DNA of 64,000 nt from Natronobeatus ordinarius (GCF_024362485.1 NZ_CP101456.1:1860001-1924000); one strand, 5' to 3'; numbered from the stretch's first letter, positions 23,308 to 32,673 are shown. A program made the numbers and translations. The notes: generated by a model from the letters alone, not told the origin.

Positions 23308-23472
23308 ATGTCCAGTTCACGATCGAAGCGAACGATCGGACACGACGAATTCGACCCTGTCGGGACGCTCAGCCTGATCGCGTTGTATTTCCTGATCCTC
23401 GTCGCGATGTGGTTGTTTATGTACTTCGTGGAATTCGTCGGGAACGATCCGACGGTCGTGGGGCTGCTATGA
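23308..23472 (+). CDS. cbaD: Small one-helix subunit of ba3-type cytochrome oxidase (CbaD-like)
   Basis: This 54-residue protein has one membrane helix (about residues 22-43) and sits directly ahead of subunit II, whose ATG overlaps its stop by 4 bases. Archaeal ba3 oxidases contain a one-helix small subunit (subunit IIa in Thermus, CbaD in Natronomonas) in this operon position. Assignment is from position and topology, since so short a sequence carries little signature. Confidence 0.7.
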   Translation: MSSSRSKRTIGHDEFDPVGTLSLIALYFLILVAMWLFMYFVEFVGNDPTVVGLL

Positions 23473-23972
23473 GGATCCACACGTACGAGAAACTGTGGCT
23501 CGGTGCGTCGATGGTGTTCATCGTCGGGCTGATCCTGACGATCACCTACGGCACGGTCGGTCTCGGCATCACGATGGTCGGCGACGAGGAGAACGTCGAC
23601 CCCAACGAACTCGGCGAGGACGAGCGGTTCGCCGAGCCGCGTGTCGAGCAGGTCGGCCAGAACGAGTACGAGGCGTACGTCATCGCGCGGACGTTCATCT
23701 TCCAGCCGGATCCGATCGAGGTGCCGGCGAACAGCCGGGTCACGTTCTACATCACGAGCGCTGACGTCATCCACAGCTTCAGCGTCGTCGGGACGAACAC
23801 GAACACGATGGTCATCCCGGGTGAGGTGTCCACGATAACCGTCGAGTTCGACGAGCCCGGCGAGTACGGCCTCATCTGCAACGAGTACTGCGGCTCCGGC
23901 CACCACACTATGGAGGGGCTCATCGTCGTCCAGCCGGCAGACGAGTTCGAACTCGAGGGTGAGGACGAATGA
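23469..23972 (+). CDS. cbaB: Cytochrome ba3 oxidase subunit II (CuA domain)
   Basis: This 167-residue protein has one N-terminal membrane helix (about 8-30) and a cupredoxin domain. The binuclear CuA site is visible as H102 (D-V-I-H-S-F) and C137-N-E-Y-C141-x3-H145-x2-M148. It accepts electrons from an extracellular cupredoxin and passes them to subunit I. The short single-helix form is typical of B-type (ba3) oxidases. It overlaps both neighbours by 4 bases, so the three genes are translated together. Confidence 0.93.
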   Translation: MRIHTYEKLWLGASMVFIVGLILTITYGTVGLGITMVGDEENVDPNELGEDERFAEPRVEQVGQNEYEAYVIARTFIFQPDPIEVPANSRVTFYITSADVIHSFSVVGTNTNTMVIPGEVSTITVEFDEPGEYGLICNEYCGSGHHTMEGLIVVQPADEFELEGEDE

Positions 23973-25708
23973 CGTTCGTCGACGAGTACCCAGCCCAGGC
24001 CCGCGTGGTTCGCACGGCCTTCTGGGCGTCGTTCGCCGCGCTCGCACTCGGCGCCCTCTTCGGGCTTATCCAGACGCTCCACCGGACCGACGTCCTCAGG
24101 ATCGTCGACTCGACCACCTACTACACCGTGTTGACCGGACACGGGGTCTTCATGGTGATCGCGTTCACGATCTTCTTTCTCGTCGGCGTCTTCCACTGGG
24201 CGGTTACCGACAGCTTAGAACGTGGGCCGGTCGACATGCGGCTGACGTGGACGTGGCAGGGGTTGATGACGCTCGGGTCGGTGCTGGCCGGCATCGCGAT
24301 CCTCGCGGGCTTTACCGACGTGACCGACATCGACGCCGACGTGCTGTTCACGTTCTACGCGCCGCTCGGAGCACATCCACTCTTCTACGCGGGACTGGCG
24401 ATCTTCATCGTCGGGACCTGGCTCGCCGGCGCCAACTGGTTTCGCACGTGGTGGGCCTGGAAGGGTGACAACCCCGGCGCGCGGATCCCGCTACCGACGT
24501 TCATGGTCCTGACGACGATGATCATGTGGTACATCTCCTCGATCGGCGTCGCCGTGTCGGTGCTCGTCTTCTTGCTTCCGTGGTCACTCGGCATCGTCGA
24601 CTCGGTAAACCCGCTACTGACGCGCACGCTGTTCTGGTACTTCGGCCACCCGGTCGTCTACTTCTGGCTGCTGCCGGCGTATCTGCTGTGGTACATCCTC
24701 CTCCCGAAGCTCTCGGGCGGCCGGCTGTTCAGCGATCCGCTCGCCCGCGTCGTCTTCATCCTCTTTATCCTGCTGTCGACGCCGGTCGGCATTCACCACC
24801 AGTACCTCGATCCCGGCATCGCGGAGGGATTCAAGTACATCGTAATGACCAACACCATGTTCCTGCTGCTGCCGAGCCTGCTGACCGCCTTCACCGTCGT
24901 CGCGAGCATGGAACACGGCGCACGCCAGCGCGGCGGCGAGGGCTACTTCAACTGGCTGACCGCCTTGCCCTGGAAAGATCCGGCGTTCACCGGCATGGCA
25001 CTCGCCGGCGCGGTGTTCGCCTTCGGCGGCTTCACCGGCATGATCAACGCCGGGATGAACATCAACTACCTCGTCCACAACACGTTCTGGGTCCCCGGCC
25101 ACATTCACACCCAGGTCGGCACCGCCGTCGCCCTGACGTTCATGGCCGGCTCCTACTGGCTCATCCCCCAGGTGACCGGCAACCGGCTCGTCGGACGGGG
25201 CCTCGGGCTCGTCCAGGTCGTCCTCTGGTTCGTCGGCATCGTCATCATGACGAACGCGATGTACCGTGGCGGGCTGATCGGCATCCCCCGCCGGACGGCC
25301 GAACCCCGCTACGACGGATTCGAGTACGAGATCGCCGTCGGCTCGGTCACCGAGATCGAACTCCAGACGGCCCTCGGGGGTATCCTCCTGTTCGTCTCCA
25401 CGGTGCTGTTCCTCGGGATCATGGTCGCGACGGCGCTCAACAACGACAGCGAACCGATCGTCGACGCCGAGATCCCGCCGCCGCTCTCCGGTGCCGAGGA
25501 CGGACCTGCCATCCTCGACAATCTCAAGCTGTGGGTCGCCATCGCGGCCGTCCTCGTGATCCTCGCCTACGCCATCCCGCTCGCGGCCATCGTCGACGGC
25601 GGCGGCCTGTTCGGCCCCGGTATCGAGCCGTTCGATCCCCTCCCGAGCGTCGGTTCCAGGATCGGCCTCGAGGCCACGCTCGAGTTCATCGCCACCCTCC
25701 GGCACTGA
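23969..25708 (+). CDS. cbaA: Cytochrome ba3 oxidase subunit I
   Basis: This 579-residue catalytic subunit of a B-type haem-copper oxidase reduces O2 to water and pumps protons. Haem ligands appear at H58 and H380 (low-spin haem) and H378 (haem a3). CuB ligands are H227, H276 and H277, with the cross-linked Y231 in G-H-P-V-V-Y. About thirteen membrane helices are expected. The lack of the A-type D-channel motif and the short subunit II place it with ba3 oxidases, which have high O2 affinity, useful in oxygen-poor brine. Confidence 0.95.
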   Translation: MTFVDEYPAQARVVRTAFWASFAALALGALFGLIQTLHRTDVLRIVDSTTYYTVLTGHGVFMVIAFTIFFLVGVFHWAVTDSLERGPVDMRLTWTWQGLMTLGSVLAGIAILAGFTDVTDIDADVLFTFYAPLGAHPLFYAGLAIFIVGTWLAGANWFRTWWAWKGDNPGARIPLPTFMVLTTMIMWYISSIGVAVSVLVFLLPWSLGIVDSVNPLLTRTLFWYFGHPVVYFWLLPAYLLWYILLPKLSGGRLFSDPLARVVFILFILLSTPVGIHHQYLDPGIAEGFKYIVMTNTMFLLLPSLLTAFTVVASMEHGARQRGGEGYFNWLTALPWKDPAFTGMALAGAVFAFGGFTGMINAGMNINYLVHNTFWVPGHIHTQVGTAVALTFMAGSYWLIPQVTGNRLVGRGLGLVQVVLWFVGIVIMTNAMYRGGLIGIPRRTAEPRYDGFEYEIAVGSVTEIELQTALGGILLFVSTVLFLGIMVATALNNDSEPIVDAEIPPPLSGAEDGPAILDNLKLWVAIAAVLVILAYAIPLAAIVDGGGLFGPGIEPFDPLPSVGSRIGLEATLEFIATLRH

Positions 25709-25902
25709 TGCGCATCTCACGAGCTAAATTGATCGTCCTGATCGCGCTGGTCGTCGTGATCGCTGTCGAGCTCCGAACGGTGCTCGCCTTTTTCGACGTC
25801 GAGCTGTCGATCCTGGCGGTCGCGGTGGGGAGCGTCGTGGTGATCGTCGCGCTCGTCTCGTGGGCGGTGTTCACCACGTCCGAACCCCAGAAACCGGGGT
25901 AA
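25708..25902 (+). CDS. cbaC: Small two-helix subunit of ba3 oxidase (CbaC-like)
   Basis: This 64-residue protein consists almost wholly of two hydrophobic segments (about residues 8-28 and 34-54). Its ATG overlaps the TGA of subunit I by one base. The position matches CbaC of the Natronomonas ba3 oxidase, an accessory small subunit without known catalytic part. The call rests on context and size. Confidence 0.7.
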   Translation: MRISRAKLIVLIALVVVIAVELRTVLAFFDVELSILAVAVGSVVVIVALVSWAVFTTSEPQKPG

Positions 25903-25941
25903 CGGCCGCTCGAGGGGAGACTGGCGCGCTCGAGGGGAGGG

Positions 25942-26778
25942 TCACCGCGACGCGTCGGATTCCGGCCCGCGAACCGTGAGCACTGGGGCCGGCGCGGTCC
26001 GCAACACACGTTCGGTGACGCTGCCGAGCAGGAAGCGGTCGACCCCGCTCCGACCGTGGGTCCCCATGACGACGAGGTCGACGTCGTTCTCGGCGGCGTA
26101 CGCCGGAATTTCGCGGTGTGCCGAGCCGAAGGTCACCATCGTCGCGACGTCGTCGAAGCCGGCCTCCGTCGCCACCGTCTCGGCCTCCTCGACGATCGTT
26201 CGCGCCGACGCCGCGACCGCGTCCACGTTCGGACTCGAGCCGACGTCGACGCCGGTCGGCCGCGTGTCGACGGCCGACAGCAGGTGGACCGTCGCGTCGT
26301 GCGCCCTCGCCAGCCCGAGGCCGGCCTCGAGTGCCCGGCTCGCGTGCTCGCTCCCGTCGACGGGGACGAGAACGGTTTCGGGCGGGTAGCCGAGCCGCAC
26401 GTCTTCGTCGTCCCGGACCGCGAACACCGGCACGTCGGCGTCGCGCACGACGCGTTCGGCGACGCTGCCGAGCACGAACCGGCCGACCCCCTGCCGTCCT
26501 CGGGTCCCCATCACGATCGCGTCGACGGCTCGCTCGCTCGCCGCCTCGAGGATCACCTCGTGGGGCGTTCCGTCGAGCACCGCTCCCTCGGCGGCCCCAC
26601 CGGCGTCGGCGATTCGGTCGCAGGCCGCCGCGACGACGCCTGCACCGGGATCGCTCCCGTCGGAGACCGTCACGACGGAGACGCTCGCGTCGTCGGTTGC
26701 GGCGAGTTCGGCGGCGTACTCGAGGGCGGCTGTCGCGGGCTCGCTCCCGTCCGTCGGCACGAGAATGTGCTCGTACAT
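25942..26778 (-). CDS. Universal stress protein with two UspA domains
   Basis: This 278-residue protein is a tandem UspA protein. Each half starts with an I-L-V-P-T-D-G-S or V-L-V-P-V-D-G-S strand (residues about 4 and 135) and ends with the ATP-binding G-T-R-G-R-x-G/G-T-H-G-R-S-G followed by L-G-S-V. Such proteins bind ATP and are induced by stress. It converges on the ba3 operon with 39 bases between. Confidence 0.88.
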   Translation of the reverse strand: MYEHILVPTDGSEPATAALEYAAELAATDDASVSVVTVSDGSDPGAGVVAAACDRIADAGGAAEGAVLDGTPHEVILEAASERAVDAIVMGTRGRQGVGRFVLGSVAERVVRDADVPVFAVRDDEDVRLGYPPETVLVPVDGSEHASRALEAGLGLARAHDATVHLLSAVDTRPTGVDVGSSPNVDAVAASARTIVEEAETVATEAGFDDVATMVTFGSAHREIPAYAAENDVDLVVMGTHGRSGVDRFLLGSVTERVLRTAPAPVLTVRGPESDASR

Positions 26779-26967
26779 ATGGCCACGTTAGCGCGTCGGG
26801 CACTTACGCCTGTGGCTCGAGGTGGCTCCGGATAGGAGGAATCAGTGAACCGGTGTCGTCTACCTCGAGCCACCGTGGCCCATTGGGTGTACAGCGAGAG
26901 ATCGGCATAAAATCGACGGGTGTTATTTATTTATATTGTTATAAAAGACTTCGAATATAAATACACA

Positions 26968-26977
26968 TTTATATTTT
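26968..26977 (+). promoter_or_regulatory. TATA box of the subtilase gene
   Basis: TTTATATTTT lies about 28 bases before the ATG at 27001, within an unusually A/T-rich 70-base stretch (26915-26980) that contains further TATA-like runs. A strong or multiply initiated promoter is likely. Confidence 0.65.
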
Positions 26978-27000
26978 GGGGGAATAGGCCCTGAGAATTC

Positions 27001-28359
27001 ATGCGTAAAGGGATTTCGCGCCGGGAGTTACTCGGAAGTATTGGAACCGGTGCAGTGGGTACGACCGTCGCGCTCGGGACAGCTAGTGCCACCGATCCGG
27101 ACGAAACCCGTCACGGACCGTCCGGTCGATACATCGTCGGCATAGATCCCGGAACGGCCAGCCAAGCGCGCGTCGCGGCCGACGACGTTCACCGGGAGTT
27201 CGATTTCGGGGAGCTTGGCGAGGCGGTATCCGGCTTTTTCCCAGAAGAGGCGCTAAAGGGGTTACAGAACAATCCCAACGTCCGCTATATCGAGGAAAAC
27301 GGTCAGATGCACGCCCTCGGCGAAACCGTGCCGTACGGGATCGAGATAACCGACGCGGACGACGCCATCGCCAGCGGGCACAGCGGTGGCGGCGTCAGCA
27401 TCGCGATTCTCGACACCGGCATCGACGCCCAGCACGAGACGCTCGAGGAAAATCTCGGTGCGGGATGGGGCGCTGTCGAACCAGCGTGTGATACCGGTGA
27501 CGACTGTACTCCCACGTTTTTCTGCCGTTCCAATTACATCGAGGACTGTTACGAAGAGTGGGACGACGACAACGACCACGGCACCCACGTCGCCGGGACG
27601 GCCGCCGCAGCGATGAACGGCACCGGCGTGAAGGGCGTCGCACCGGATGCGACGCTCCACGCCGTGAAAGTGCTCGATTGCTGTGGATCAGGCAGCTTCG
27701 ACGACACTGCAGCCGGCATCGTGTGGGCTACTGACCAGGGCCACGAGGTAATCAACATGAGTCTTGGTGGGCCGGAAAGCGAGGTTATCGACGACGCGGT
27801 CGAGTACGCGGCCAGCCAGGGCGTCGTGCTCGTCGCCGCAGCCGGAAACGACGGTGAGTGTACTGATTGTGTTGGTCATCCCGCTGCCCACCCGGAGGTC
27901 ATCGCCGTCTCGGCGACCGACGAGAACGACGAACTGGCAAGCCTTTCGTCGCAGGGCCCAGAGGTCGATATCGCGGCACCCGGTGACGCCGTCCGGTCAT
28001 CAATTCCACGCGACGAGTACGCAAAGATCTCGGGCACGTCGATGGCAGCCCCACACGTCGCTGGCGCAGCCGCGTCGGTCATCGCCAGCGGCCGGACCGA
28101 CCGCGAGGCCGTCCGGAGTACGCTGTTAGATACCGCCGACGATATCGGACTCAGCGAGGAGGAACAGGGCGCAGGCCGACTCAACGTTGCTCAGGCAGTC
28201 GCCGACGTAGACGAACTCGAGCGCTACGCCGATGCCGACGGCCTGGTCCAGACCGACGGCCTCCGTGCGGCGATCGACGACTGGCGCGGCGGCGAGGTGG
28301 ACACCGACGTGTTACGAGACGTCATCGGCGCCTGGCGATCCGGAGAGCCAGTCAACTGA
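27001..28359 (+). CDS. Secreted S8 (subtilisin-like) serine protease with dockerin-like C-terminus
   Basis: This 452-residue halolysin-type protease has a twin-arginine signal (R7-R8) cut near A30, then an inhibitor I9 prodomain (about 38-105). The subtilase domain has catalytic D138 (L-D-T-G), H193 (D-H-G-T-H), S347 (S-G-T-S-M-A-A-P) and oxyanion N283. Eight Cys (163, 169, 175, 183, 227, 228, 287, 290) cluster in surface inserts and could form disulfides. The last 50 residues (D411-x-D-G...I-D-D-W-R-G-G) resemble a dockerin-type calcium loop pair. Codon use looks less GC-biased than the neighbours. Confidence 0.92.
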   Translation: MRKGISRRELLGSIGTGAVGTTVALGTASATDPDETRHGPSGRYIVGIDPGTASQARVAADDVHREFDFGELGEAVSGFFPEEALKGLQNNPNVRYIEENGQMHALGETVPYGIEITDADDAIASGHSGGGVSIAILDTGIDAQHETLEENLGAGWGAVEPACDTGDDCTPTFFCRSNYIEDCYEEWDDDNDHGTHVAGTAAAAMNGTGVKGVAPDATLHAVKVLDCCGSGSFDDTAAGIVWATDQGHEVINMSLGGPESEVIDDAVEYAASQGVVLVAAAGNDGECTDCVGHPAAHPEVIAVSATDENDELASLSSQGPEVDIAAPGDAVRSSIPRDEYAKISGTSMAAPHVAGAAASVIASGRTDREAVRSTLLDTADDIGLSEEEQGAGRLNVAQAVADVDELERYADADGLVQTDGLRAAIDDWRGGEVDTDVLRDVIGAWRSGEPVN

Positions 28360-28388
28360 ACGCTCGCGTCGGTTCAGGACGGCAACGG

Positions 28389-29300
28389 TCACCGACTCGA
28401 GCCCGTAACGGCGTCTCGAGTGGCACGCGCCACGTGCGCCCGCAGCCGGTCGGTCGCCAGCGCGCCGGTGACGTGGCCCTTCTCGAGCACCGAGAGCGAG
28501 AGTCCCTCGTAGCCGCCTCGCTGCTCGTCGAACTCGACGAGCCGGTCGTAGCGGGCGAGCAACGGCGAACAGTCGTCGGCGTCGACGGCCGCGAAGGCGT
28601 CGTCGAAGTCGAGCGCCTCCCGGATGCGATCCGGGTGAGCCAGCGCCGACTCGGCGACCAGTTTCCGGTAGACCGAGGAGACGAATAGCTCGCCGGTCGC
28701 TGCCCCCGCGAGCATCGGCAGATAGTGGTCACAGGTGCCGTAGTAGGCCCGGTGGAGGTTTACGACCCAGCCCCCGAGGCTGAGCCCCGAGACGACGACG
28801 GCGGGACAGCCCCGCTCGAGCAATCGCTCGCGCAGCCCTTCGAGCAGCGTCGCCGACGCCGCGAGCAGGGAGACGAACGTCTCGAGGGCTCCGACGGCGT
28901 CGGTGTACGCTCGAGTCGAGTCGCCGTGAAACGGCGCGCGGATCGCGAGCAGGTTCACGGGGACGGTCCAGTCGTCGGTCGCGAACAGCCGGCGAAACGA
29001 GTTCGAGCTGAACCGGCCGAAGTCGAAGGGATCCTCGCCGCTGCCGTGGACGAACAGCAGCGTCGGCCGGTCGTCGCCGAGCCAGCGCCAGGCGAGGTAG
29101 CTCGTCTCGAGCGGACCGGCCGGCGTCTCGACGTCGACCCTCCTGACGCCAGCGTCTTCGAACGCGAACGGCTCATAGTGCGATTCGGCGACGGCCTGGT
29201 CGATCGGGACGCTCTCGAGACTGCGTGCGAAGAACGGCCGTCTGAGGAACACGCCGCTGAGCGTGATCGAGGCGACGTCGAGGAACTCGTGTCGATTCAC
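28389..29300 (-). CDS. Alpha/beta hydrolase
   Basis: This 303-residue hydrolase has the oxyanion strand L-L-F-V-H-G-S-G near residue 82, and nucleophile S174 in S-G-L-S-L-G-G. A late K-G-H-V-T-G segment supplies a possible catalytic His. Substrate unknown. The GTG at 29300 overlaps the TGA of the DUF4336 gene (GTGA), which fixes the start and implies co-translation of the two hydrolases. Confidence 0.75.
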   Translation of the reverse strand: MNRHEFLDVASITLSGVFLRRPFFARSLESVPIDQAVAESHYEPFAFEDAGVRRVDVETPAGPLETSYLAWRWLGDDRPTLLFVHGSGEDPFDFGRFSSNSFRRLFATDDWTVPVNLLAIRAPFHGDSTRAYTDAVGALETFVSLLAASATLLEGLRERLLERGCPAVVVSGLSLGGWVVNLHRAYYGTCDHYLPMLAGAATGELFVSSVYRKLVAESALAHPDRIREALDFDDAFAAVDADDCSPLLARYDRLVEFDEQRGGYEGLSLSVLEKGHVTGALATDRLRAHVARATRDAVTGSSR

Positions 29301-30019
29301 GTGCGGGTTCCTCCGTCTCCGTCGACGTCGCCGGCCGACTGGAGGAGCCAGTCGAAGCCGTCCAGCACGGCCCGTTTGCCGCCCGTCTCGACGATCTCGC
29401 CGTGGCCCGGGATCACCCGGTCGAAGTCCCACGCCAGCACGTCCCGGATCGACCGTCGGAACGTCGCCTCGTTCGCGACGGTCAGACGGAAGTCGCGGGG
29501 CGGGCTGATCCGTCCGTGGACGCCCGCCAGCCGCGCCATGAGCCGAGTTTTGAGCGGGGCGCTCGAGCCGACGTGGTAGCCGACGTCGCCCAGGATGAGG
29601 GTCCGGCTGGATCGGTGGAAGAAGGCGAGCTCGGTCAGCCAGCGGTGGCCGGAGACCGCGACCTGATCGACGTCGGCCGCCCACCGCGGATCCGGCACGT
29701 CGCCGAGCAGCCCGTCGAACGTGAGATCGGTCCGGCGGGCCTCGAGGCCGGGTGCGGCGAGCAGTTCGACGGCCGGGAACGCCGCGCGGTACTGTTCCAT
29801 GTACAGGTGGCCGTGGAGTTTGCTCGCCGGAACGACGTAGCGGACGTCGCCGAGGGCAGAAAGCGCCGACTCGAGTGCCGGCGTCAACTCGGCCGGCGAC
29901 TGGACGACGAGCTCGCCACTCGAGAGCCGGATCACCGTCATAATGCGGCCGATTTCGAAGCTCAGGAAGCGAAGCGGTTCCTCGTAGGTCCACAGCCGTG
30001 GTGCGTGCTGGGTGAGCAT
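29297..30019 (-). CDS. DUF4336 protein (metallo-beta-lactamase-like fold)
   Basis: This 240-residue protein matches the DUF4336 family. It looks like a reduced metallo-beta-lactamase fold: P-A-S-K-L-H-G-H at residues about 64-71 replaces the usual H-x-H-x-D-H, and G-D-V-G-Y-H-V-G and V-I-P-G-H-G-E near 210 keep the later ligands. Hydrolase activity is possible but unproven. It shares a transcript with the alpha/beta hydrolase downstream. Confidence 0.75.
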   Translation of the reverse strand: MLTQHAPRLWTYEEPLRFLSFEIGRIMTVIRLSSGELVVQSPAELTPALESALSALGDVRYVVPASKLHGHLYMEQYRAAFPAVELLAAPGLEARRTDLTFDGLLGDVPDPRWAADVDQVAVSGHRWLTELAFFHRSSRTLILGDVGYHVGSSAPLKTRLMARLAGVHGRISPPRDFRLTVANEATFRRSIRDVLAWDFDRVIPGHGEIVETGGKRAVLDGFDWLLQSAGDVDGDGGTRT

Positions 30020-30210
30020 CGACGGTGGTCAGGCGGTCCTCACTCGGAACCGGCGGTGGCGTCTCTCGACTTGAGCGTCGTTCATACGACAGGTTCCCGC
30101 CCGGACACTATTGCGTTATCGCCCGATCGACGACCGGATCGCCGACTCACTGTCATCGGACACCGACTCGCCGTCGTCGGACACCGCACACCGCCGACGT
30201 CGGTGAGCGT

Positions 30211-30747
30211 TCACTCGAGTGACGAGCCGTCGGCGTCGACGGCCTCGAGTTCCGCCAGCAGGAACTCGAGGGCGGCGTCGACGGTCTTCGCCCGGATCGC
30301 GGCCCGGTCGCCGTCGAACTCGTATCGAGAGACGGTCGCGTAGGAGCGCTCTGACCCCCAGGGGCCGGCGTAAGCGACGCCGACGTAGACGGTGCCGACG
30401 GGATGTTCGTCGGTGCCGCCGCCCGGGCCGGCGATGCCCGTCGTGGCGACCCCCCAGGTGGTGTCCGTAACGTCTCGCACGCCCCGGGCCATCTGGCGGG
30501 CGACGGGGTCGGAGACCGCACCGTGCTCGTCGAGCGCTTCCCGCGTGACGCCGAGGTGCCGGCGTTTGGCCCCGTAGGCGTAGGTCGCCAGCCCGGCCTC
30601 GAAGTAGTCGCTCGAGCCCGGGACGGCCGTGATCGCGGCGCCGATGAGCCCGCCGGTACAGGATTCGGCGACCGAGAGCGTCTCCTCGCGTTCGCGAAGG
30701 ACGTCGCCGACCCGCGTTGCGAGGTCGAGGTCGATCCGTTCGTTCAT
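30211..30747 (-). CDS. CinA-family nicotinamide-nucleotide amidohydrolase (PncC-like)
   Basis: This 178-residue protein is the stand-alone C-terminal CinA domain. It has the signature A-E-S-C-T-G-G-L-I-G-A near residue 27, Y-F-E-A-G-L-A-T-Y and T-G-I-A-G-P-G-G-G. Bacterial PncC of this type deamidates nicotinamide mononucleotide to nicotinate mononucleotide, recycling NAD breakdown products. The C-terminus is slightly extended and acidic. Divergent from the iron alcohol dehydrogenase gene. Confidence 0.87.
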   Translation of the reverse strand: MNERIDLDLATRVGDVLREREETLSVAESCTGGLIGAAITAVPGSSDYFEAGLATYAYGAKRRHLGVTREALDEHGAVSDPVARQMARGVRDVTDTTWGVATTGIAGPGGGTDEHPVGTVYVGVAYAGPWGSERSYATVSRYEFDGDRAAIRAKTVDAALEFLLAELEAVDADGSSLE

Positions 30748-30817
30748 GGTGGGAAAACGGCCGCCTGGGTAGTGAATGGTCGGGCGAGTTTATCCCTCCC
30801 CCGGCCAAACTGGGCGC

Positions 30818-32011
30818 ATGACCGCACCGTTCAGCTTCACCTTCACGCACGGCCCCGAACTCGTCTCGGGGCTGGATCGCTCGAGAACGCTCGCGACCCA
30901 GCTCGACGCACTCGGCGTCGAGCGACCGATGCTCGTCACGGACGAGACGCTCGTCGAGGTCGGGGTGCTCGAGCCGGCGATCGAGAGCCTCGAGGGGGCC
31001 GGACGTCCGTACGCGCTCTTCGACGAGGTCGAGCCGAACCCCCGGAGTGTCACGGTCGAACGGGGGGCCGAACGCGCCGTCGACGAGGGCGTCGACGGGA
31101 TCGTCGCCGTCGGCGGCGGGAGTTCGATCGACGCCGGCAAGGCCATCGCCGTACTCGCGCCCAACGGCGGCGAGTGGGCCGACTACGGCGGGACGCCAGA
31201 CGTCGACCGCTCGAGCCTGCCGACGGTTTGCGTGCCGACCACGGTCGGGACCGGGAGCGAGGTGACGCCCGGCACCGTCATCACCGACGCCGAGCGCGAC
31301 GTGAAAGTGACGACGCGCTCACCGGAGCTGTTCGCCGACGTGGCCCTGCTCGATCCGGCGCTCTGTGAGTCGCTCCCGCCGCGGGTCACGGCGGCGACGG
31401 GAATGGACTCGCTCACGCAGGCGATCGAGGCCTACCTCAACCCCGAGGCGAACCCGATCACCGACGCGCTGGCGCTCGAGGCCGTCCGCCTGCTCGGGCG
31501 GTCGCTACGTCCCGCGGTCGCGGGAACCGATCTCGAGGCGCTCGCCGAGTTGCAGGTCGCGACGGCGATGGAAGGAATCGCCTTTCACAACGCGGGGCTC
31601 GGGCTCGTTCACGGGCTGTCCGAACCCGTCAGCGGCGCGTTCCACACCGGCCACGGAATCACGAACGCCGTCTTGCTCCCCGTCGTGCTCGAGTTCAACC
31701 TGATCGCCTGTCCAGACCGCTACGCCCGGCTGGCCGAGGCGATGGGCGTCCGAACGGAGGGGCTGTCGACCCGCGAGGCGGCCGGCGCGTTCGTCGATGC
31801 GGTTCGGGAACTCGCGGACGACGTCGACATTCCGGCGGGGCTCGAGGAACTCGGTGTCGACCGGGACGCGCTGCCGGAACTCGCAGACGAGGCCGTCGAC
31901 CACGGCAACAGCCTGGAGAACCCGCGGGTGGCCTCGAGAGCGCAGCTCCTCGAGCTGTACGAACGTGCGTTCGTCGACGAATCCCGTCAGAGCACGAAGA
32001 ACGCGCTGTAA
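30818..32011 (+). CDS. Iron-containing alcohol dehydrogenase family protein
   Basis: This 397-residue protein is a group III alcohol dehydrogenase. The nucleotide site appears as G-G-G-S-S-I-D-A-G-K-A near residue 93, P-T-T-V-G-T-G-S-E-V near 138, and metal-site histidines in L-V-H-G-L-S-E-P and H-T-G-H-G-I-T-N near 265-285. Members use NAD(P)H for alcohols, lactaldehyde or maleylacetate; the substrate here is open. GTTTATCCC 27 bases upstream supports the ATG. Its 3' end overlaps the ccdA gene by 25 bases in opposite direction. Confidence 0.87.
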   Translation: MTAPFSFTFTHGPELVSGLDRSRTLATQLDALGVERPMLVTDETLVEVGVLEPAIESLEGAGRPYALFDEVEPNPRSVTVERGAERAVDEGVDGIVAVGGGSSIDAGKAIAVLAPNGGEWADYGGTPDVDRSSLPTVCVPTTVGTGSEVTPGTVITDAERDVKVTTRSPELFADVALLDPALCESLPPRVTAATGMDSLTQAIEAYLNPEANPITDALALEAVRLLGRSLRPAVAGTDLEALAELQVATAMEGIAFHNAGLGLVHGLSEPVSGAFHTGHGITNAVLLPVVLEFNLIACPDRYARLAEAMGVRTEGLSTREAAGAFVDAVRELADDVDIPAGLEELGVDRDALPELADEAVDHGNSLENPRVASRAQLLELYERAFVDESRQSTKNAL

Positions 32012-32670
32012 TCGAAGACCACGAGGTAGAGCTGGCCGAGCCCGGCGAGGATCATCACGACGCCGGCGATCCGTTTGATCGTCCCCATGTGAGGCGCGAG
32101 CTGTCCTGCGCCCGCGAGCAGCCCCATTCCCGTGGCGACGGTCACCGAGACCATCAACAGCGTGACGGCGCCCGCGTACGTTCCGATGACGAGGGCAGCG
32201 CCGGCCGGCTCGAGCGAAACCGCGTTGACGACGACGCCGACGAAAAACGGCGCGGCACAGCCGGCCGCCGCGAGCGCGTAGCCCGCGCCGAATATCCCGA
32301 ACCCGAGGACGCTCGAGCGACGCTTCGGTAACGCCACCGAGAACGAGGGGATTCGATCGGCGACGACGAGGATCCCGAAGACGACCAGCACGAGGCCGAC
32401 GAGTGCTTCGAAGGCCGTGACGCCCTCGAGCACCCGGTGCCCGATCCAGAACGTCAGTCCCATCAGGACGGCGAAGGTCGCCAGAACACCGGCCCCCGCG
32501 ACGAGTCCGCGGCTGATCGCACCGCCGAGTGAGGCCTCTTCTCCCTCGGTCTGGCTCACGTAGAAGGCCACGTAGCCGGGCAACAGCGGAAACGCACAGG
32601 GGGAGAAAAACGTCGCCAGTCCGGCGAAGAGGGCGAACGCGAGCGCCGTTGCGAGAGCTGCGTCGAGCAT
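31987..32670 (-). CDS. ccdA: CcdA-family cytochrome c biogenesis/thiol-transport membrane protein
   Basis: This 227-residue protein has about six membrane helices. The paired redox Cys are in F-F-S-P-C25-A-F-P-L-L-P-G and in A-A-G-C-A-A-P-F-F-V-G near residue 137. CcdA passes electrons from cytoplasmic thioredoxin to outward-facing thioredoxin-like proteins, and the two TlpA-like genes directly upstream in the same direction are its likely partners. Confidence 0.9.
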   Translation of the reverse strand: MLDAALATALAFALFAGLATFFSPCAFPLLPGYVAFYVSQTEGEEASLGGAISRGLVAGAGVLATFAVLMGLTFWIGHRVLEGVTAFEALVGLVLVVFGILVVADRIPSFSVALPKRRSSVLGFGIFGAGYALAAAGCAAPFFVGVVVNAVSLEPAGAALVIGTYAGAVTLLMVSVTVATGMGLLAGAGQLAPHMGTIKRIAGVVMILAGLGQLYLVVFDYSAFFVL

Positions 32671-32673
32671 CGA

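Noticed and set aside
23469-25708. A-type cytochrome aa3 oxidase
   Set aside because: Subunit II has a single helix, small CbaC/CbaD-like subunits flank the genes, and subunit I resembles the ba3 class.
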